From the NCBI RefSeq assembly GCF_964340395.1, contig NC_135552.1:15047194-15094693 (forward strand): a stretch of 47,500 nt of DNA, in the 5' to 3' direction. Both the position numbers and the translations under genes were made by a program. Numbering within the stretch: position 1 is the first letter of the stretch; the number at the start of each line of letters is the position of its first letter. Below, piece by piece: positions 1 through 10,568 of the stretch. The notes under the pieces are model-generated. The model was not told the origin of the DNA and searched no databases. It saw only the letters and a program-made list of their open reading frames with translations. This stretch comes from Glandiceps talaboti (Eukaryota; Hemichordata; Enteropneusta; Spengelidae).

Positions 1-34
1 CATACATACATACATACATACATACATACATGCA
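1..34. repeat. (CATA)n microsatellite at window start
   Basis: CATACATA run cut by the window edge. Confidence 0.95.
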
Positions 35-133
35 TGCACACATACATGACCACATACATGACCAGCTACCTAACATTCATACTGTTATTTGCTTAATTAC
101 TTACTAAAAAATTAACTTCTCTCTTTTTCCAAG

Positions 134-156
134 GCTTGCCAAGTTCTGGAAGAAAG
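134..156 (+). CDS. SPRY gene, candidate 23-nt microexon
   Basis: A strong pyrimidine-rich acceptor (CTCTTTTTCCAAG) precedes 23 bases that end in AAAG|GTAATG. Read as ACQVLEE plus AG, it joins in frame to the next exon (AG|G = Arg). It is short enough that the call depends on phase agreement. An alternative acceptor AG lies at 141-142. Confidence 0.4.
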
Positions 157-1517
157 GTAATGATTAATGATAATAGATATAACTGTATAATATCAATTTT
201 ATCAACGGGTAGAAATTTAAAGTTCCGTTATTAGAATTTACAAATGCTATTTACAGTTCTTACGATCGATATTTCTATATACTAGCTGATATACTTTCAT
301 GATCCATTTATATATGTTTCCATATATGGTCGTAAAACACACGTGATGCGATATATATGTCAATCACTCGTCATTCATCAACAATGATAATTCTCCAGAT
401 GTATATCACAGCCAGTGTTACATAACCTTGCCGAAACAGTGGTCAGTATACGTATCACAAGCAAATGTATTTTTATCTTGGTTCGTATAATATCGGTAGA
501 TATATAAGGACAAAACTTCAGACACGCTGGACTCAAATACACAAATATTGTGTATGAATGAAGATAAGAAACACACTCGTGACACATGCTGTTCCGTCGA
601 GGTTAGGTAAAACTGGTTGCAAAATGGCTCAAGTTACATACTGTGTCACTTTAACGTTTAATAGACATATAGTGTCACATACCAACTACTTGTAGTATTT
701 GTCTCAATGACAACACTAAAGTGACATCACTAGAACTATCCGATATCAGGTGACCCTTTCACCGTACACGTCACACATTCTTACGTCATGTTTGCTTGAT
801 AGTCTGCTAGCCATATCATCCCAGCTGTTTACATCACATACAAGCTGAAAATACGACTCTTGTCTCCGTTCAAACTACACACTGCATATAACAACTATTG
901 CGTCTATGATATGGCCATCTGTGACTCTAGCACACTTCAAGGTTTAGGAAAGACAGTGAAACATCTATGGTCACTTTGTTTCGAAGATATATTGAAAAAA
1001 AATGACTTATACACGCTAGATTATTTCATTAAAATGCCTTCATATCGGTCATACTAGTCTTATGGTAGCTGTCCACCTAATATATTATTGGTAATGACAC
1101 TGCCAGCATTAGGATAATACCATTGAAACCACGCCATTCATGAGAATGTACATGTCATGGAAATAAGCATTATAAATAACGTTTAACGTGATTCGGCAAG
1201 TGTGCCTAGAATACAATATATACCAATTAAAAATGAGTATTTTATTTATTACTTGCATTTATTTTAATTAATCCTTACTTTCTGTAAGCCTGTTTTGATA
1301 TATTATACATTAACAGGTTAGCCAAAGATACCAAGGAACATTTAACGTTGATGCCTGTCACCACTGCGGAATTTACTCCAATTGTCTTTGATGTGTCTAC
1401 CGAGAGGGCGGTATTATCAGATATGTATTTTGTAAAAGGTATGGTCGACCATAAAGTGACATCGAAGGACGGAAATGAGGGACGGAGAGAGAGTAAAGAG
1501 AGTAGAGAGAGAGAGAA

Positions 1518-1552
<35 letters not shown>

Positions 1553-1554
1553 GT

Positions 1555-1589
<35 letters not shown>

Positions 1590-4500
1590 GGGGGGGGGGT
1601 AAGAGAAGGAAAGGGTACAGACAGACAGACCCATGAGACAGTCATTAAGAAGACATACATACATACATACATACATACATACATACATACACACACATAC
1701 ATACATACATACATACATACATACATACATACATACGTACGTACGTACGTACATACATACATACATACATACATACATACATACATACATACACACACAC
1801 AATGAAACCTTATTTGAATCGGCAATTCTGCTAAACGTACTGAACATGAATGAGGCGTCTCTTTAGAACCATGTATATGATTTTATATGCGTTTTAAAAT
1901 CCAAATTAGACGTACCTGACCGTAGTGTAAGCAAAAAACGTTGTAAAAATATAACAATGCTTGTATTGAATATCATGCATAGTCGAGTCACACACGCTCT
2001 TTAGCTGTAATGAAGTGGTTATGTTATATGTATGTAGTTTTACAATGGTAAAACTACGTTGCCAACTCAAATTCGCAGGTAAAGTCCACTGGTGACATGT
2101 TATTAATAGCCATGTGTTTGGTGAGTCATATTTGAGGTTCGTGGATTTCTATAGCAAATACTAGAGTCATGTGTCGTCAGGTAATATCTCCAATATCACC
2201 AGGTAGTTTGTTATCATATTGCAAATGACCACGTGTTGGAATGCTCTGACTACGTTACTATCATGATAATTGAATAGTATAACTCTGATTACATATTTAA
2301 CTCACTAAAGGGACTGTATCCTATACGTTTACCATGGCCACAATGAGGACAATACATAGTATCTCTATACATCACAGGGAATAAGGAGGTCGCCAAAAAT
2401 TGCAAATATGTCGCGGTGTCTGAAAATATCCGACTGTAAGATTGTCTTCTATTATAGTATACAGGTTTGTACTACGTCACAATCAATAAAAGATTTTCAT
2501 AGTTGTCTGTGTTTTCCTTCGTTTTGGTTATTTTTATTCATTGGAATCGTCTGAAAAATAAACTTTTTCACATATTAAAGAGGGACGTTAAGTTTAATAC
2601 TGAGGGACACTTGATTTGATTTGGTAATCGCGTTAATGTTTCTGCTCAACTAATTCACACACTTTTGTCAAATTTTCTGCCGTTTCTCTCCCCTTTATAA
2701 TATAACATAATTCCAGAAAATGTCACCTTTAATATACAATGAATGAGTTCTAACTACACGAACGGATTCCTCTGAAGCTAAACAACACAAGTCAGAACAA
2801 AAGTTCTTATTCAATCGTATGTTGGTGGCGCTGTTCAACAGAGCCTGTCACATCACAAAATGGCGACCATTGACGTGGAAGACGAAACGATCCTCACCGC
2901 AATATTCAAGGATTCTTTTCCAGAACACTGGAGGGAGAATCCTGATTTTGCCTTGTATTTGGCAGAATTGAGTTCATTTGGAGTGGAAAAGCTAAGTCAT
3001 GAACCCGAAAGGTTGGCAGAGGAGCGAGCGCAAATACTGAAGGAAACGCAGGACCTTGCGTTTCACAACTACAAAACCTTCATCGAAACTGCTGAATGTT
3101 CAAGGGAAATTTTCAAAGATTTCAGCAAAGTGGAATCACACGTGAGTAACCTTCTAGAGCAGTTGCCTCGTCTCACCGAAAAATGTAACCAATTTATGAA
3201 AGATTCGCAGGAAATCAATGCCAATCGTAAAATGAACAGTATGACATTAACCAAACACCCTCAGCTGCTCGAAGTATTGGAAATCCCACAGTTGATGGAT
3301 ACATGCGTCAGGAACGGCTATTACGAGGAAGCCCTGGAGTTGGCTACGTACGTCAAACGACTTGAAAAGAAACACTCAACTCTATCCGTCATTCTTGGCA
3401 TCGTCAACGAAGTCCGTAACTCCAGTCAACTCATGTTTAGTCAGTTGATTCAGCAGCTCCGTACAAATATACAACTGCCTGTGTGTCTACGTGTCATCGG
3501 GTATCTGCGTCGGATGGACGTCCTCACCGAACCCGAACTCAGAATCAAGTTCTTGCAAGCACGGGATGCCTGGTTTCAGAGTATTACCACGGCCATACCA
3601 ACAGACGATGCCTACTTCCACATCACCAAAGTGATAGAAGCCAGTCGTGTCCATCTATTCGACATCATAACACAATACCGTGCTATATTCTCAGACGACG
3701 ATCCCATCCTCTCACCAGGTCATGACAGTAAAATCAACGACAGTGCAATATTCCACGGCTGGGTGGTCGAAAAAGTTTCGCAGTTCCTGAGAACACTGGA
3801 AACTGATTTGGATAAAGGCATCGGTACTCGCCTAGATTCACTACTAGGACAGTGCATGTATTTTGGATTGTCGTTCAGTCGTGTTGGTGTGGATTTCCGT
3901 GGATTGTTAGTGCCACTGTTTCAACAGGCTGCATTGAAAACATTCCAGACATCAATGAAGGAGGCATCCAGGAGATTTGAAGAATCGATGCAGTCCTATA
4001 CTGTCATAGGTACACCAGCTTCACTGTCAAGCACAGTGCTATCAACAAGCTACACAGCAATGGAGAGCAACCTTATCCCACCTATGGTCCTAATGGAGTA
4101 TCACCCCCTGGCTGTCTTTACCAACCATGTCCTCACGGCATTTAATGATCTACGGTTATGTGCACCGATAGCACTCGCTGAGGAAGTTGCACGCGAGTTG
4201 CAAGATTCTCTTACCAAAGCAGTGGTATCTGTTTTAGCCTTCCACAGAGCCGAAGAAAGTACATTCAGTAAACGGGAAAGTGAACTGTTCAGTAAATTTT
4301 GTCAAGTCACAGTTCATGAAATGATACCTTACCTTTGTCGATGTCTGCGTGCTTTGTTTCCACCAACAGCCATAGCAGAGGCATTGCGAGTTCCAGTGTC
4401 AGAACTCAGTAAACTTGGAAACATCGGGAGTGTCAACATCAGCAATGTCGTTGCACCTCTAGAATCACTGTTGCCAGTAGAGGAACCCCCACCCCCACCC

Positions 4501-7500
4501 CCATTACCATCTTCACCTCCTACATCACCAACCGAAGTCAAAGCTGCACCATTAGATGAAGGGGAGGAAGTTGAAGAAGGAGAAGGAGGAAAGAAATCAG
4601 AAGTAGCAGATGACAAAATGGAGGAGAGCCAGCAAACTAAGATGGAAGATGAACAGGAAACTCAGGTGGAACAGCAGGAAACTAAGGTGGAACAGCAGGA
4701 AAGTGAACCACAGGATGTGACTGGGACATCAGATGACACGGAAAGTCAAATGAAAGATGAAACATCAGATGAAAAAGATAACGAGACTGTGGAAAGTGAG
4801 GACAAAACGGAAATCACAGACGATACAGTTGAGGAAACAGATGATAAACAAATGGACTCAGAAAGTGTAGAACCTGAACTGTCAGATGACACAATGGATA
4901 AAACATCATAATATGAAATGTTGAGTGTCAGAATTACTTTATCACAATGTCTTCTCTTACTCTATCAAGAGTGTCTTGCAAGATTGTAATGATCATTAGT
5001 CCTTGTATCATGACCAAGGGTTCTTATTACTTATGGGTTCAGTAACGTTTCACCTGTTCAGGTCGACAGGCTTTGTCAAACTGTCTTTATGCAGGTTTTA
5101 CTATACTGCTAGGTGGCGTAGTGGCAATGACATGGCCATAGAGATCATGTTCTTGGTATGACCCCCGACCCCACCCCCTCATCCCTCTGTTCATGGATGT
5201 TGCCTCCTTGTCTTCTCCGATGTGGAGAGATTCTCTAATTTGCCTGGATAACCTGTCCCATAAAGCCTGTCGACGTGAACAGGCAAAAGGTCATTAGAAG
5301 TAATATTATAACCCTTGGTTGTGATACAAGAACTAATTAGTACTGTTTTGAATGACCTGATGTACATATGTAAAGATCTTGTAAGATTGTACTTGTGGGA
5401 GTCACTTCAAAACAACGGTGAACAGTTGCATGGACTACTTACAGCGTGTTTCATTATATGAAAATGGTACATTTGTATTAAAATGTTGATAGATAACAAA
5501 CATACTGAGGAAACTATATGGAGGGTGTACTATTCTAACGGACCATGGTGATAGATTGAAACAAGAGAACAAGTGTTCAATTATATATATATATATATAA
5601 TTGAACATGAAGATTCTGTTACTGAAGAAATTTATGGGAAAGACTTGGCATGGGGTTTGGTGAAATTCTATCATATCGATATTGTATTTATGTGGCTACA
5701 ATGTTAAATATTTGATTTGGACCAAGATTACTCAGAACATTGAATACACAAAAGAAAAATCAGTCTGAAAACTGGACACAAAAATGCAGAAAAAAAAGCT
5801 GGGCAAAAAAATAGTGCATCATTACTGATTGACAATTTAGGTATGGTGATAATTTGTTGATAATGTTACATGCAAAAACTATAGACATGTACACTTTAAA
5901 GTGGCCATATGGTATTTATTTTGGATTTGTAATTTATAAAAAAACAAATGTTATCATGGTGACCTACTTGAGAATTCAATGTGAAAGAACAGATGCCAAG
6001 TCCTTGTTTGTAACTCGATAAATTGCAGAAGACTGATAAATTTTTGAAGTTTTGTTATTGTACATACAATAACAAACTTTTTTATTCATTTTTAGCATAT
6101 TGCAATGTAATGAGTTACAAACAAGGACTTGGTATATGTTGGTTCACATTGATTGTTCTAGTAGGAAGCCTTGATAAAATTTGTTTTATAAATTACAAAT
6201 CCACAATAAATACCAAATCCTAATCCATATGGCCACTTTAAGTCAAGTTTAGAATTGAGTTTCACAGACGACATAGGTGATATGATAAAATAATTTATGC
6301 TTTATGTGGACTTGAAATAAAATGTTGCCAAGGGTTATTCTGGAATCATTTTGTGCAGTTTGTGTGTACAGTAGTAATGTTGTTGATGAACTTGTTTGCC
6401 TATACACTTGAAAGAAACAACATTCTTAAAATCTTAGTACATAGTAGCTTTATAGGGAGAGGGCGCCTTCAATCGCCCTCGGGGACAATTTTCCATAAAA
6501 CTCAAAAGTTCTTTGATTCTCTCCAAACTTTACCATATATGAAAGCTTGTTCATGGTCATTGTGAAGTAATGAAATATATTTGGGGTTTCACAGTCTTGG
6601 CTTTCAGGGATATCGTCAATCTGTTATACCCCCCATAGAGTTAACACAGTATTCGGCGGCCATATTGGATTCGAAAATTACTGCATTTTTGATATCATTC
6701 AGACCTCTATTTCAAAATTGTATGGTGACCCCCAGATTTTCATGTTTGAGTTAACTGAGAATAGGTTAGAGTTTTTTGGACCAAACTAACAGCAAAACTT
6801 TAGAGAGTTTATTAGGTGCATTTTACATTCAACTATTTTTGTCGTTTTAAAATTTCATATTGTCAACAAGTTGTCTTACTTGCTTAGGCATGTATGTCTG
6901 TACTTAGCCAGTGACACAAAATTTATGTGATGTTAATCATGAAATAACTCTACAGAACCTAAAGTTTATGAAAGTAACTTTTTATTTCCTGGAGTGGCGT
7001 GACCCTTTAACCATAATGGATCAGCATGTGCAGCTGCCATTGTTGAAAGAACTCTGGGAAAATTTCATCAAGTAACCATATAAATATTATTAGGGTAAGG
7101 AGTTGTGACTTGGGGAGTGTCAGGAATAAGACCCCCTGTTGTAGACAAAAATGTGTATAACATGTTATGCAGATAACCCACTTTATCAGTTGGTACAGGG
7201 AAATCCCTCAAATTTAATCACTCCCCTAAATATATATTTGAGAGTGACTTTAGTGAAATCATCATGGACCATAGACTTCGACAGTAAGATGCATGGTGTT
7301 GCTTCGCCCTCACCTCTCTAAGAGGGGGTTGACTGATGTGTGAGGGCGCCCTGTCACAGTGTACCTTACAGACTACATGTACATGTGCCAGTGTCCCTCA
7401 TATGGACGTATAATGTCCTAGAATCTTAGTGATTACTACAGGTTTATGGGATGGCAAAAGCTAAAGCAACCTTATCGTCCGTCTCCTGTACATATACATA

Positions 7501-9347
7501 TTTTAAAGATACAGAGACATGTATCTTTATGTCTGAGTGTTCTAGAAAGGCAATAACACAATAGACGATCACCTTGTCTGAGGACTTGAGATGGATGTAT
7601 ATATCTATACATGCTGTGCTCTATAGACCTAAATATATGGTATGGACTTGTCTTTAGCTGTATCTCTCTCATTCTGTTTCTGTGTTTCTATCTGTCTCTG
7701 GAATTGTGTGTCTCCTCTGTCTCTGTCTCTGTATGTATGTATGTATGTATGTATGTATGTATGTATGTATGTACGTACGTACGTACATACGTACGTACGT
7801 ACGTATGTATGTATGTCTCTCTCTCTCTCTCTCTCCATTCTAAAGAAAAAGAATTGCACACCACAACGCATTAATATTGAAGTTATGTCTAGAGGGGATT
7901 GTTAGAGTTGTTTCTCAAATAAAGTTCACCCACTCACATGAACACAACTGTGCATATCGTTGAAACTTAATTAATCCATGATGGCAAGGACATGTTAGCA
8001 AGTCACTGTGCATACTGCAAAGTCTCTTTGAATGTCACAAAGGCGATTGTTTGTAGCCACTAAATGTTGCTATTGTCTTTTTGTTTACAGTTCAGAAACC
8101 AGGTCCATCAGATGATGAAATCTATGATATAGTAGAGAGCTATGATGACAGAGACTCCTGGTCTTTTGCAGAGTCATTCAGTAAACTATTCAATAGGAAA
8201 GATTCAGAAAAAGGTGGGACACGTATAGTCTGTTAGGTACTTCATGATGGGGCGCCCTCACACATCAGTTTGATGTTTCTTAAAGTCTAGGACACTAGTA
8301 CTGGTTTACTACTAGACTGTACACATTATTTATCTGTGGTGGGGCAATTAGATATAATATTCCCCAGTATTTTTCTTCCTTCAGCCAAGGAAAATACGAG
8401 TGAGCTAAGGGGCCTTGTCACTGAGTTGCTAGATGAGTAGTGACAAACCCTTAAGTCAGGAATATAATTCTATCCCCTCAATCATAATTCATGAAAAATC
8501 GATTTGGAACATTTTGAAGCAAAACTCTTGTTGAAGAAATAGGTCTTAAGACCTGATTTAACCAAACAACCTACCCATTATCTTAAAAATGTTACATTGA
8601 AAAGTAACAAATTCAAAAATGGATAATCCTAAGATGCCATAATTATTACATTAACCCTAGCCTGTCTACACTGCTGATCTATGATAGCTACATGAGTGTA
8701 GGAAAAAGCTATCATCGACACAGATCCGCAATATAGACAGGCTAGTTATGACAACTTTACCTTCCACCATTTCAGGTATAGAATTCCAGCTCCATCCACA
8801 AACCGCCCACAGAAACCTGAAAGTATTTAACAGCGGTCTCTCAGTATGCCACGATAGGGCTGGAGCTGAGGAACGCTGCCTTGCTACGCCGTCTTCTGAA
8901 CGTTTCACCAAACATCTGATGGTATTTGGTAATGTTGGTATCAGTTATGGTAGACACTACTGGGAAGTGTCAGTCCGCGAAAGTGTATTCTGTCGTGTCG
9001 GCGTTGCCTACCCTAGTCTCCCAAGAGACCAAGGGCTGGGTGATAATGCAATGTCCTGGTGTTTTGAGAAGTACTTGGAGACGCGCAACGTGGTTCACGG
9101 TCTGCGTCTCCGAGAGATTAACACCCCTCCATGTTCCTTCAATAGATTAGGCGTCTATTTAGATTACAACGCAGGCAAGGTTGCATTCTTCAACGCCACA
9201 GCAAAGAAACATGTGTTTACTTTCCATACCAAGTTTGTGCAGTCGGTATGCCCAGCATTTGAAGTTAACAAAGGAGACTTAACCATCTCCAGTGGACTCG
9301 TTATACCTAGCTTTGTAGCAGAAAAGATGGGGCTACAGGTAGAATGA
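134..9347 (+). CDS. SPRY-domain protein (FSD1/FSD1L-like B30.2), 3' part, gene-level entry
   Basis: This is the 3' end of a spliced gene whose 5' part lies before the window. I infer four exons at 134-156, 1317-1438, 8091-8213 and 8776-9347. Junction phases agree throughout: AG|G, then G|TT, then G|GT. The last exon encodes a SPRY domain resembling the C-terminal domain of FSD1/FSD1L-type proteins (order LHPQTAHRNLKV, then GRHYWEVSV, then GVAYPSL, then SWCFEKY, then LGVYLDYNAGKVAFFNA, then PAFEV). SPRY domains are protein-interaction modules; the partner is unknown. No fibronectin III domain is visible in the window, so FSD family membership is by SPRY resemblance only. COG8 lies inside the third intron. 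The last two exons are confident; the first two rest on splice signals and phase. Confidence 0.7.
157..1316. other. SPRY gene intron, no other gene seen
   Basis: AT-rich intronic sequence; only short incidental frames. Confidence 0.5.
1317..1438 (+). CDS. SPRY gene, candidate internal exon
   Basis: An ATTAACAG acceptor and an AAAAG|GTATGG donor flank 122 bases with one open frame. The peptide starts LAKDTKEHLTLMPVTT and ends LSDMYFVK. Its 3' phase (one base, G) fits the exon at 8091 exactly (G|TT = Val). I recognise no domain. The opposite strand is also open here, but only as part of a low-complexity frame running through the adjacent GA and CATA repeats. Confidence 0.5.
1483..1600. repeat. 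(GA)n run ending in G11
   Basis: GAGAGAGA repeat starting about 45 bases after the candidate exon at 1317-1438, ending in a G11 run at 1589-1599. Confidence 0.95.
1653..1801. repeat. (CATA)n microsatellite with a CGTA core
   Basis: CATA repeats with CACA interruptions and a CGTA block at about 1736-1752. Open frames on both strands are artefacts. Confidence 0.95.
1868..2859. other. COG8 5' flank within the SPRY intron
   Basis: No upstream coding exon for COG8 is visible. A 5' UTR intron cannot be excluded. Confidence 0.5.
2854..2868 (+). promoter_or_regulatory. YY1-like AAAATGGCGACC at the COG8 start codon
   Basis: The start codon is embedded in CAAAATGGCGACC, which fits the animal YY1 core (AANATGGCG) commonly found at or just after transcription starts of TATA-less housekeeping genes. 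No TATA box is obvious in the preceding 60 bases. Function is inferred from the motif only. Confidence 0.35.
2860..4911 (+). CDS. COG8: COG8, conserved oligomeric Golgi complex subunit 8
   Basis: This complete single-exon gene encodes 683 residues. COG8 is a subunit of the COG tether, which acts at the cytosolic face of the Golgi in retrograde vesicle traffic. Residues 1-530 are colinear with animal COG8 (Dor1 family): EIPQLMDTCVRN near 141, FHITKVIEASRV near 252, LLGQCMYFGLSFSRVG near 328, NDLRLC near 428 and GNIGSVNI near 526. The tail from about 540 is unlike the core: a proline run, then a roughly 140-residue Glu/Asp/Thr/Gln-rich acidic region with imperfect TQVEQQE/TKVEQQE repeats, making the protein somewhat longer than human COG8. 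The start has good context (AAAATGG) and no upstream extension. It has no introns and lies on the same strand inside an intron of the SPRY gene. I see no coding defect, so it is probably functional. Confidence 0.96.
   Translation: MATIDVEDETILTAIFKDSFPEHWRENPDFALYLAELSSFGVEKLSHEPERLAEERAQILKETQDLAFHNYKTFIETAECSREIFKDFSKVESHVSNLLEQLPRLTEKCNQFMKDSQEINANRKMNSMTLTKHPQLLEVLEIPQLMDTCVRNGYYEEALELATYVKRLEKKHSTLSVILGIVNEVRNSSQLMFSQLIQQLRTNIQLPVCLRVIGYLRRMDVLTEPELRIKFLQARDAWFQSITTAIPTDDAYFHITKVIEASRVHLFDIITQYRAIFSDDDPILSPGHDSKINDSAIFHGWVVEKVSQFLRTLETDLDKGIGTRLDSLLGQCMYFGLSFSRVGVDFRGLLVPLFQQAALKTFQTSMKEASRRFEESMQSYTVIGTPASLSSTVLSTSYTAMESNLIPPMVLMEYHPLAVFTNHVLTAFNDLRLCAPIALAEEVARELQDSLTKAVVSVLAFHRAEESTFSKRESELFSKFCQVTVHEMIPYLCRCLRALFPPTAIAEALRVPVSELSKLGNIGSVNISNVVAPLESLLPVEEPPPPPPLPSSPPTSPTEVKAAPLDEGEEVEEGEGGKKSEVADDKMEESQQTKMEDEQETQVEQQETKVEQQESEPQDVTGTSDDTESQMKDETSDEKDNETVESEDKTEITDDTVEETDDKQMDSESVEPELSDDTMDKTS
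4994..5340. repeat. Foldback element in the probable COG8 3' UTR
   Basis: The left arm (about 4994-5075) and the right arm (about 5260-5340) are imperfect reverse complements. Both read, in the arm direction, ATTAGT(C/T)CTTGTATCA, then ACCAAGGGTT, then CCTGTTCA(G/C)GTCGACAGGCTTT. The loop is about 185 bases. It begins some 80 bases after the COG8 stop and would be transcribed if COG8 uses the ATTAAA at 5477. Confidence 0.75.
5477..5482 (+). terminator. Candidate poly(A) signal for COG8 (ATTAAA)
   Basis: ATTAAA lies 566 bases after the COG8 stop. A canonical AATAAA follows at 6316-6321. Either could serve, and there is no transcript evidence. Confidence 0.25.
5571..5604. repeat. AT-rich palindrome around (TA)n
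   Basis: GTTCAATTA, a TA run, then TAATTGAAC form a near-perfect self-complementary stretch of about 32 bases. It is a simple hairpin with no sign of function. Confidence 0.6.
5889..6245. mobile_element. Foldback/MITE-like element, about 355 bp
   Basis: The ends are inverted copies beginning CTTTAAAGTGGCCATATGG and sharing GGATTTGTAATTTATAAA and, further in, CCAAGTCCTTGTTTGTAACTC. The arms are each over 110 bases with a short centre, typical of a non-autonomous foldback DNA element. I did not identify a certain target-site duplication. Confidence 0.75.
6440..6760 (+). repeat. Dispersed repeat, copy 1 (inverted relative to 11397-11640)
   Basis: Segments such as AAAACTCAAAAGTTCTTTGATTCTCTCCAAAC and GGCGGCCATATTGGATTC recur here and, reverse-complemented and in matching order, at about 11397-11640. 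This indicates two opposite insertions of one repeat family. No coding potential is seen. Confidence 0.6.
7728..7818. repeat. (TATG)n microsatellite with an ACGT core
   Basis: TATG repeats turn into TACG repeats (about 7770-7804) and back to TATG, followed by a CT run. The long open frames over it are repeat artefacts. Confidence 0.95.
8091..8213 (+). CDS. SPRY gene, acidic linker exon
   Basis: A textbook acceptor (TTGTCTTTTTGTTTACAG) and an AAAAAG|GTGGGA donor flank 123 open bases. They encode an acidic linker that starts QKPGPSDDEIYDIVESYDD and ends KLFNRKDSEK. The Tyr within the acidic DEIYDIVE context could be a phosphosite, but that is speculation. Phase joins cleanly to the SPRY exon as G|GT (Gly). 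Confidence 0.75.
8656..8748. mobile_element. Short foldback element, TAGCCTGTCTA ends
   Basis: The ends CTAGCCTGTCTACACTG and its inverted counterpart ATAGACAGGCTAG enclose paired ATGATAGCT/AGCTATCAT. It is about 92 bp. It ends 28 bases before the SPRY exon, so it occupies the likely branch-point region. Larger relatives are at 31545-31915 and probably 12591-14009. Confidence 0.65.
8776..9347 (+). CDS. SPRY gene, terminal exon with the SPRY domain
   Basis: The acceptor is CCACCATTTCAG and the exon runs open to TGA at 9345-9347, encoding about 190 residues. It covers the SPRY core: a PRY-like start (FQLHPQTAHRNLKVF), HYWEV, RVGVAYPSL, SWCFEKY, LGVYLDYNAGKVAFFN, FHTKF and PAFEVNKG. The order and spacing match the C-terminal SPRY domain of FSD1-type proteins. 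The domain looks intact, with no internal stop or frameshift. Confidence 0.9.
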
Positions 9348-9763
9348 ACAACTTTACTATACCCACACTGATGGACATGTATACTATTCGACTGTATATG
9401 CCATGGGTATGTTTGGAGTGGGGTTGGGGTGGGGGTCATGGTCATAAGTGTTTACTTGATGTTTCGATTGATTTTAGATACTACACTCCATTCAATGGCA
9501 TCACATTTTCTTTCCCTTGATTCCCTTCTCCTTGATGGAAAACTTTATACACACGGAGTCTCCTGCTATAACTGTACATCTCACAATATTTGAGCCAGTA
9601 AGCAGCACTATTATATATAATGACAGGACATTAGATTTAGCTTGTTCATAATGCTAGTTTTCACAACATAACTTTGTCTGTAATATGAAGTTTACAATAT
9701 GCAATGTATTTGTTGCATAAAAACGTAAACATAATATATTCCAGCCAATATTGAAATAATTGC

Positions 9764-9769
9764 AATAAA
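9764..9769 (+). terminator. Candidate poly(A) signal AATAAA, SPRY gene
   Basis: AATAAA lies about 417 bases past the SPRY stop and just before a foldback element. A second candidate is AATAAA at 11308-11313, followed at once by a genomic A12 run. Confidence 0.35.
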
Positions 9770-9777
9770 TTAGAATT

Positions 9778-10133
9778 TAGAGCTGCACTAACTGTAACTG
9801 GAATATCATTTTTTTAAAATCAAACAACCAACAATATTTTCACCAAAAATTATTAGAATAACAATAATCAGTTATTTTACAGATCAATTATATCTACAAG
9901 TAGTAAAGTAATTGGTTGAAATCATGAACGTAGTTGAAGGCACTGATTTTAGGGCGCAGACCCACAACTCAATTTGATTGGATTTGTTTTTTCGCCATAT
10001 AAAATATACAGCTACACCACTACATTTGACATATACCCACAGATGATTCAATACTGTTCAGGGTGTACAATATTATGAGTATATCATTATATCTAACATA
10101 ACAGTTTCAAAAAACCTTCCAGTTGCAGCTCTA
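9778..10133. mobile_element. Foldback/MITE-like element, TAGAGCTGCA ends
   Basis: The left end TAGAGCTGCACTAACTG and the right end TGCAGCTCTA are inverted. AACTGGAA repeats inside both ends. It is about 356 bp with no coding capacity. Confidence 0.55.
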
Positions 10134-10568
10134 GTCAGCTTTAAAACTCCTACAATATATAGGTATTATAAAAATTGCATGTCTATCTACATGCATATAT
10201 CATATTATTGTACTGACTATAAACTACACGCAGCCTAGCATTATTCAAATTAAAAAGTTGTAAAAATTTATCACTTTTGTCAAAATCTTGATAATTTGTC
10301 ACTCAAGGAACAATATAGAACACAACCTTTTTTTGCTGCATACAATTTCATTGTTTAATTTTGTATTTTATGGCAGTGTTTTGAATTAGAACATTTACAT
10401 TTTATCAGACTGTTTTACTTTATCATTTACATTATAATATAACCAATATGTATTTACAATATTATCAGGGTCTACAAATATAATATAATGAACAAATTAT
10501 ATCTACATATATGTGTGCAATAGGACAGGTCCCTTAGGTACGGTAGTTGTAAATTATATGAGGTAATA

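Larger units (their letters stand above)
4912..8090. other. Non-coding, distal part of SPRY intron 3
   Basis: Apart from the foldback in the COG8 3' flank, the 5889-6245 element, the dispersed repeat at 6440-6760 and the microsatellite, I see no gene. GGCGCCCTCACACATCA appears inverted at about 7335-7352 and 8250-8268, either side of the next exon. Confidence 0.6.

Noticed and set aside
1275-1866. 190-codon minus-strand and overlapping plus-strand frames
   Set aside because: They run through GA and CATA repeats; only the 1317-1438 part has splice signals and matching phase, on the plus strand.
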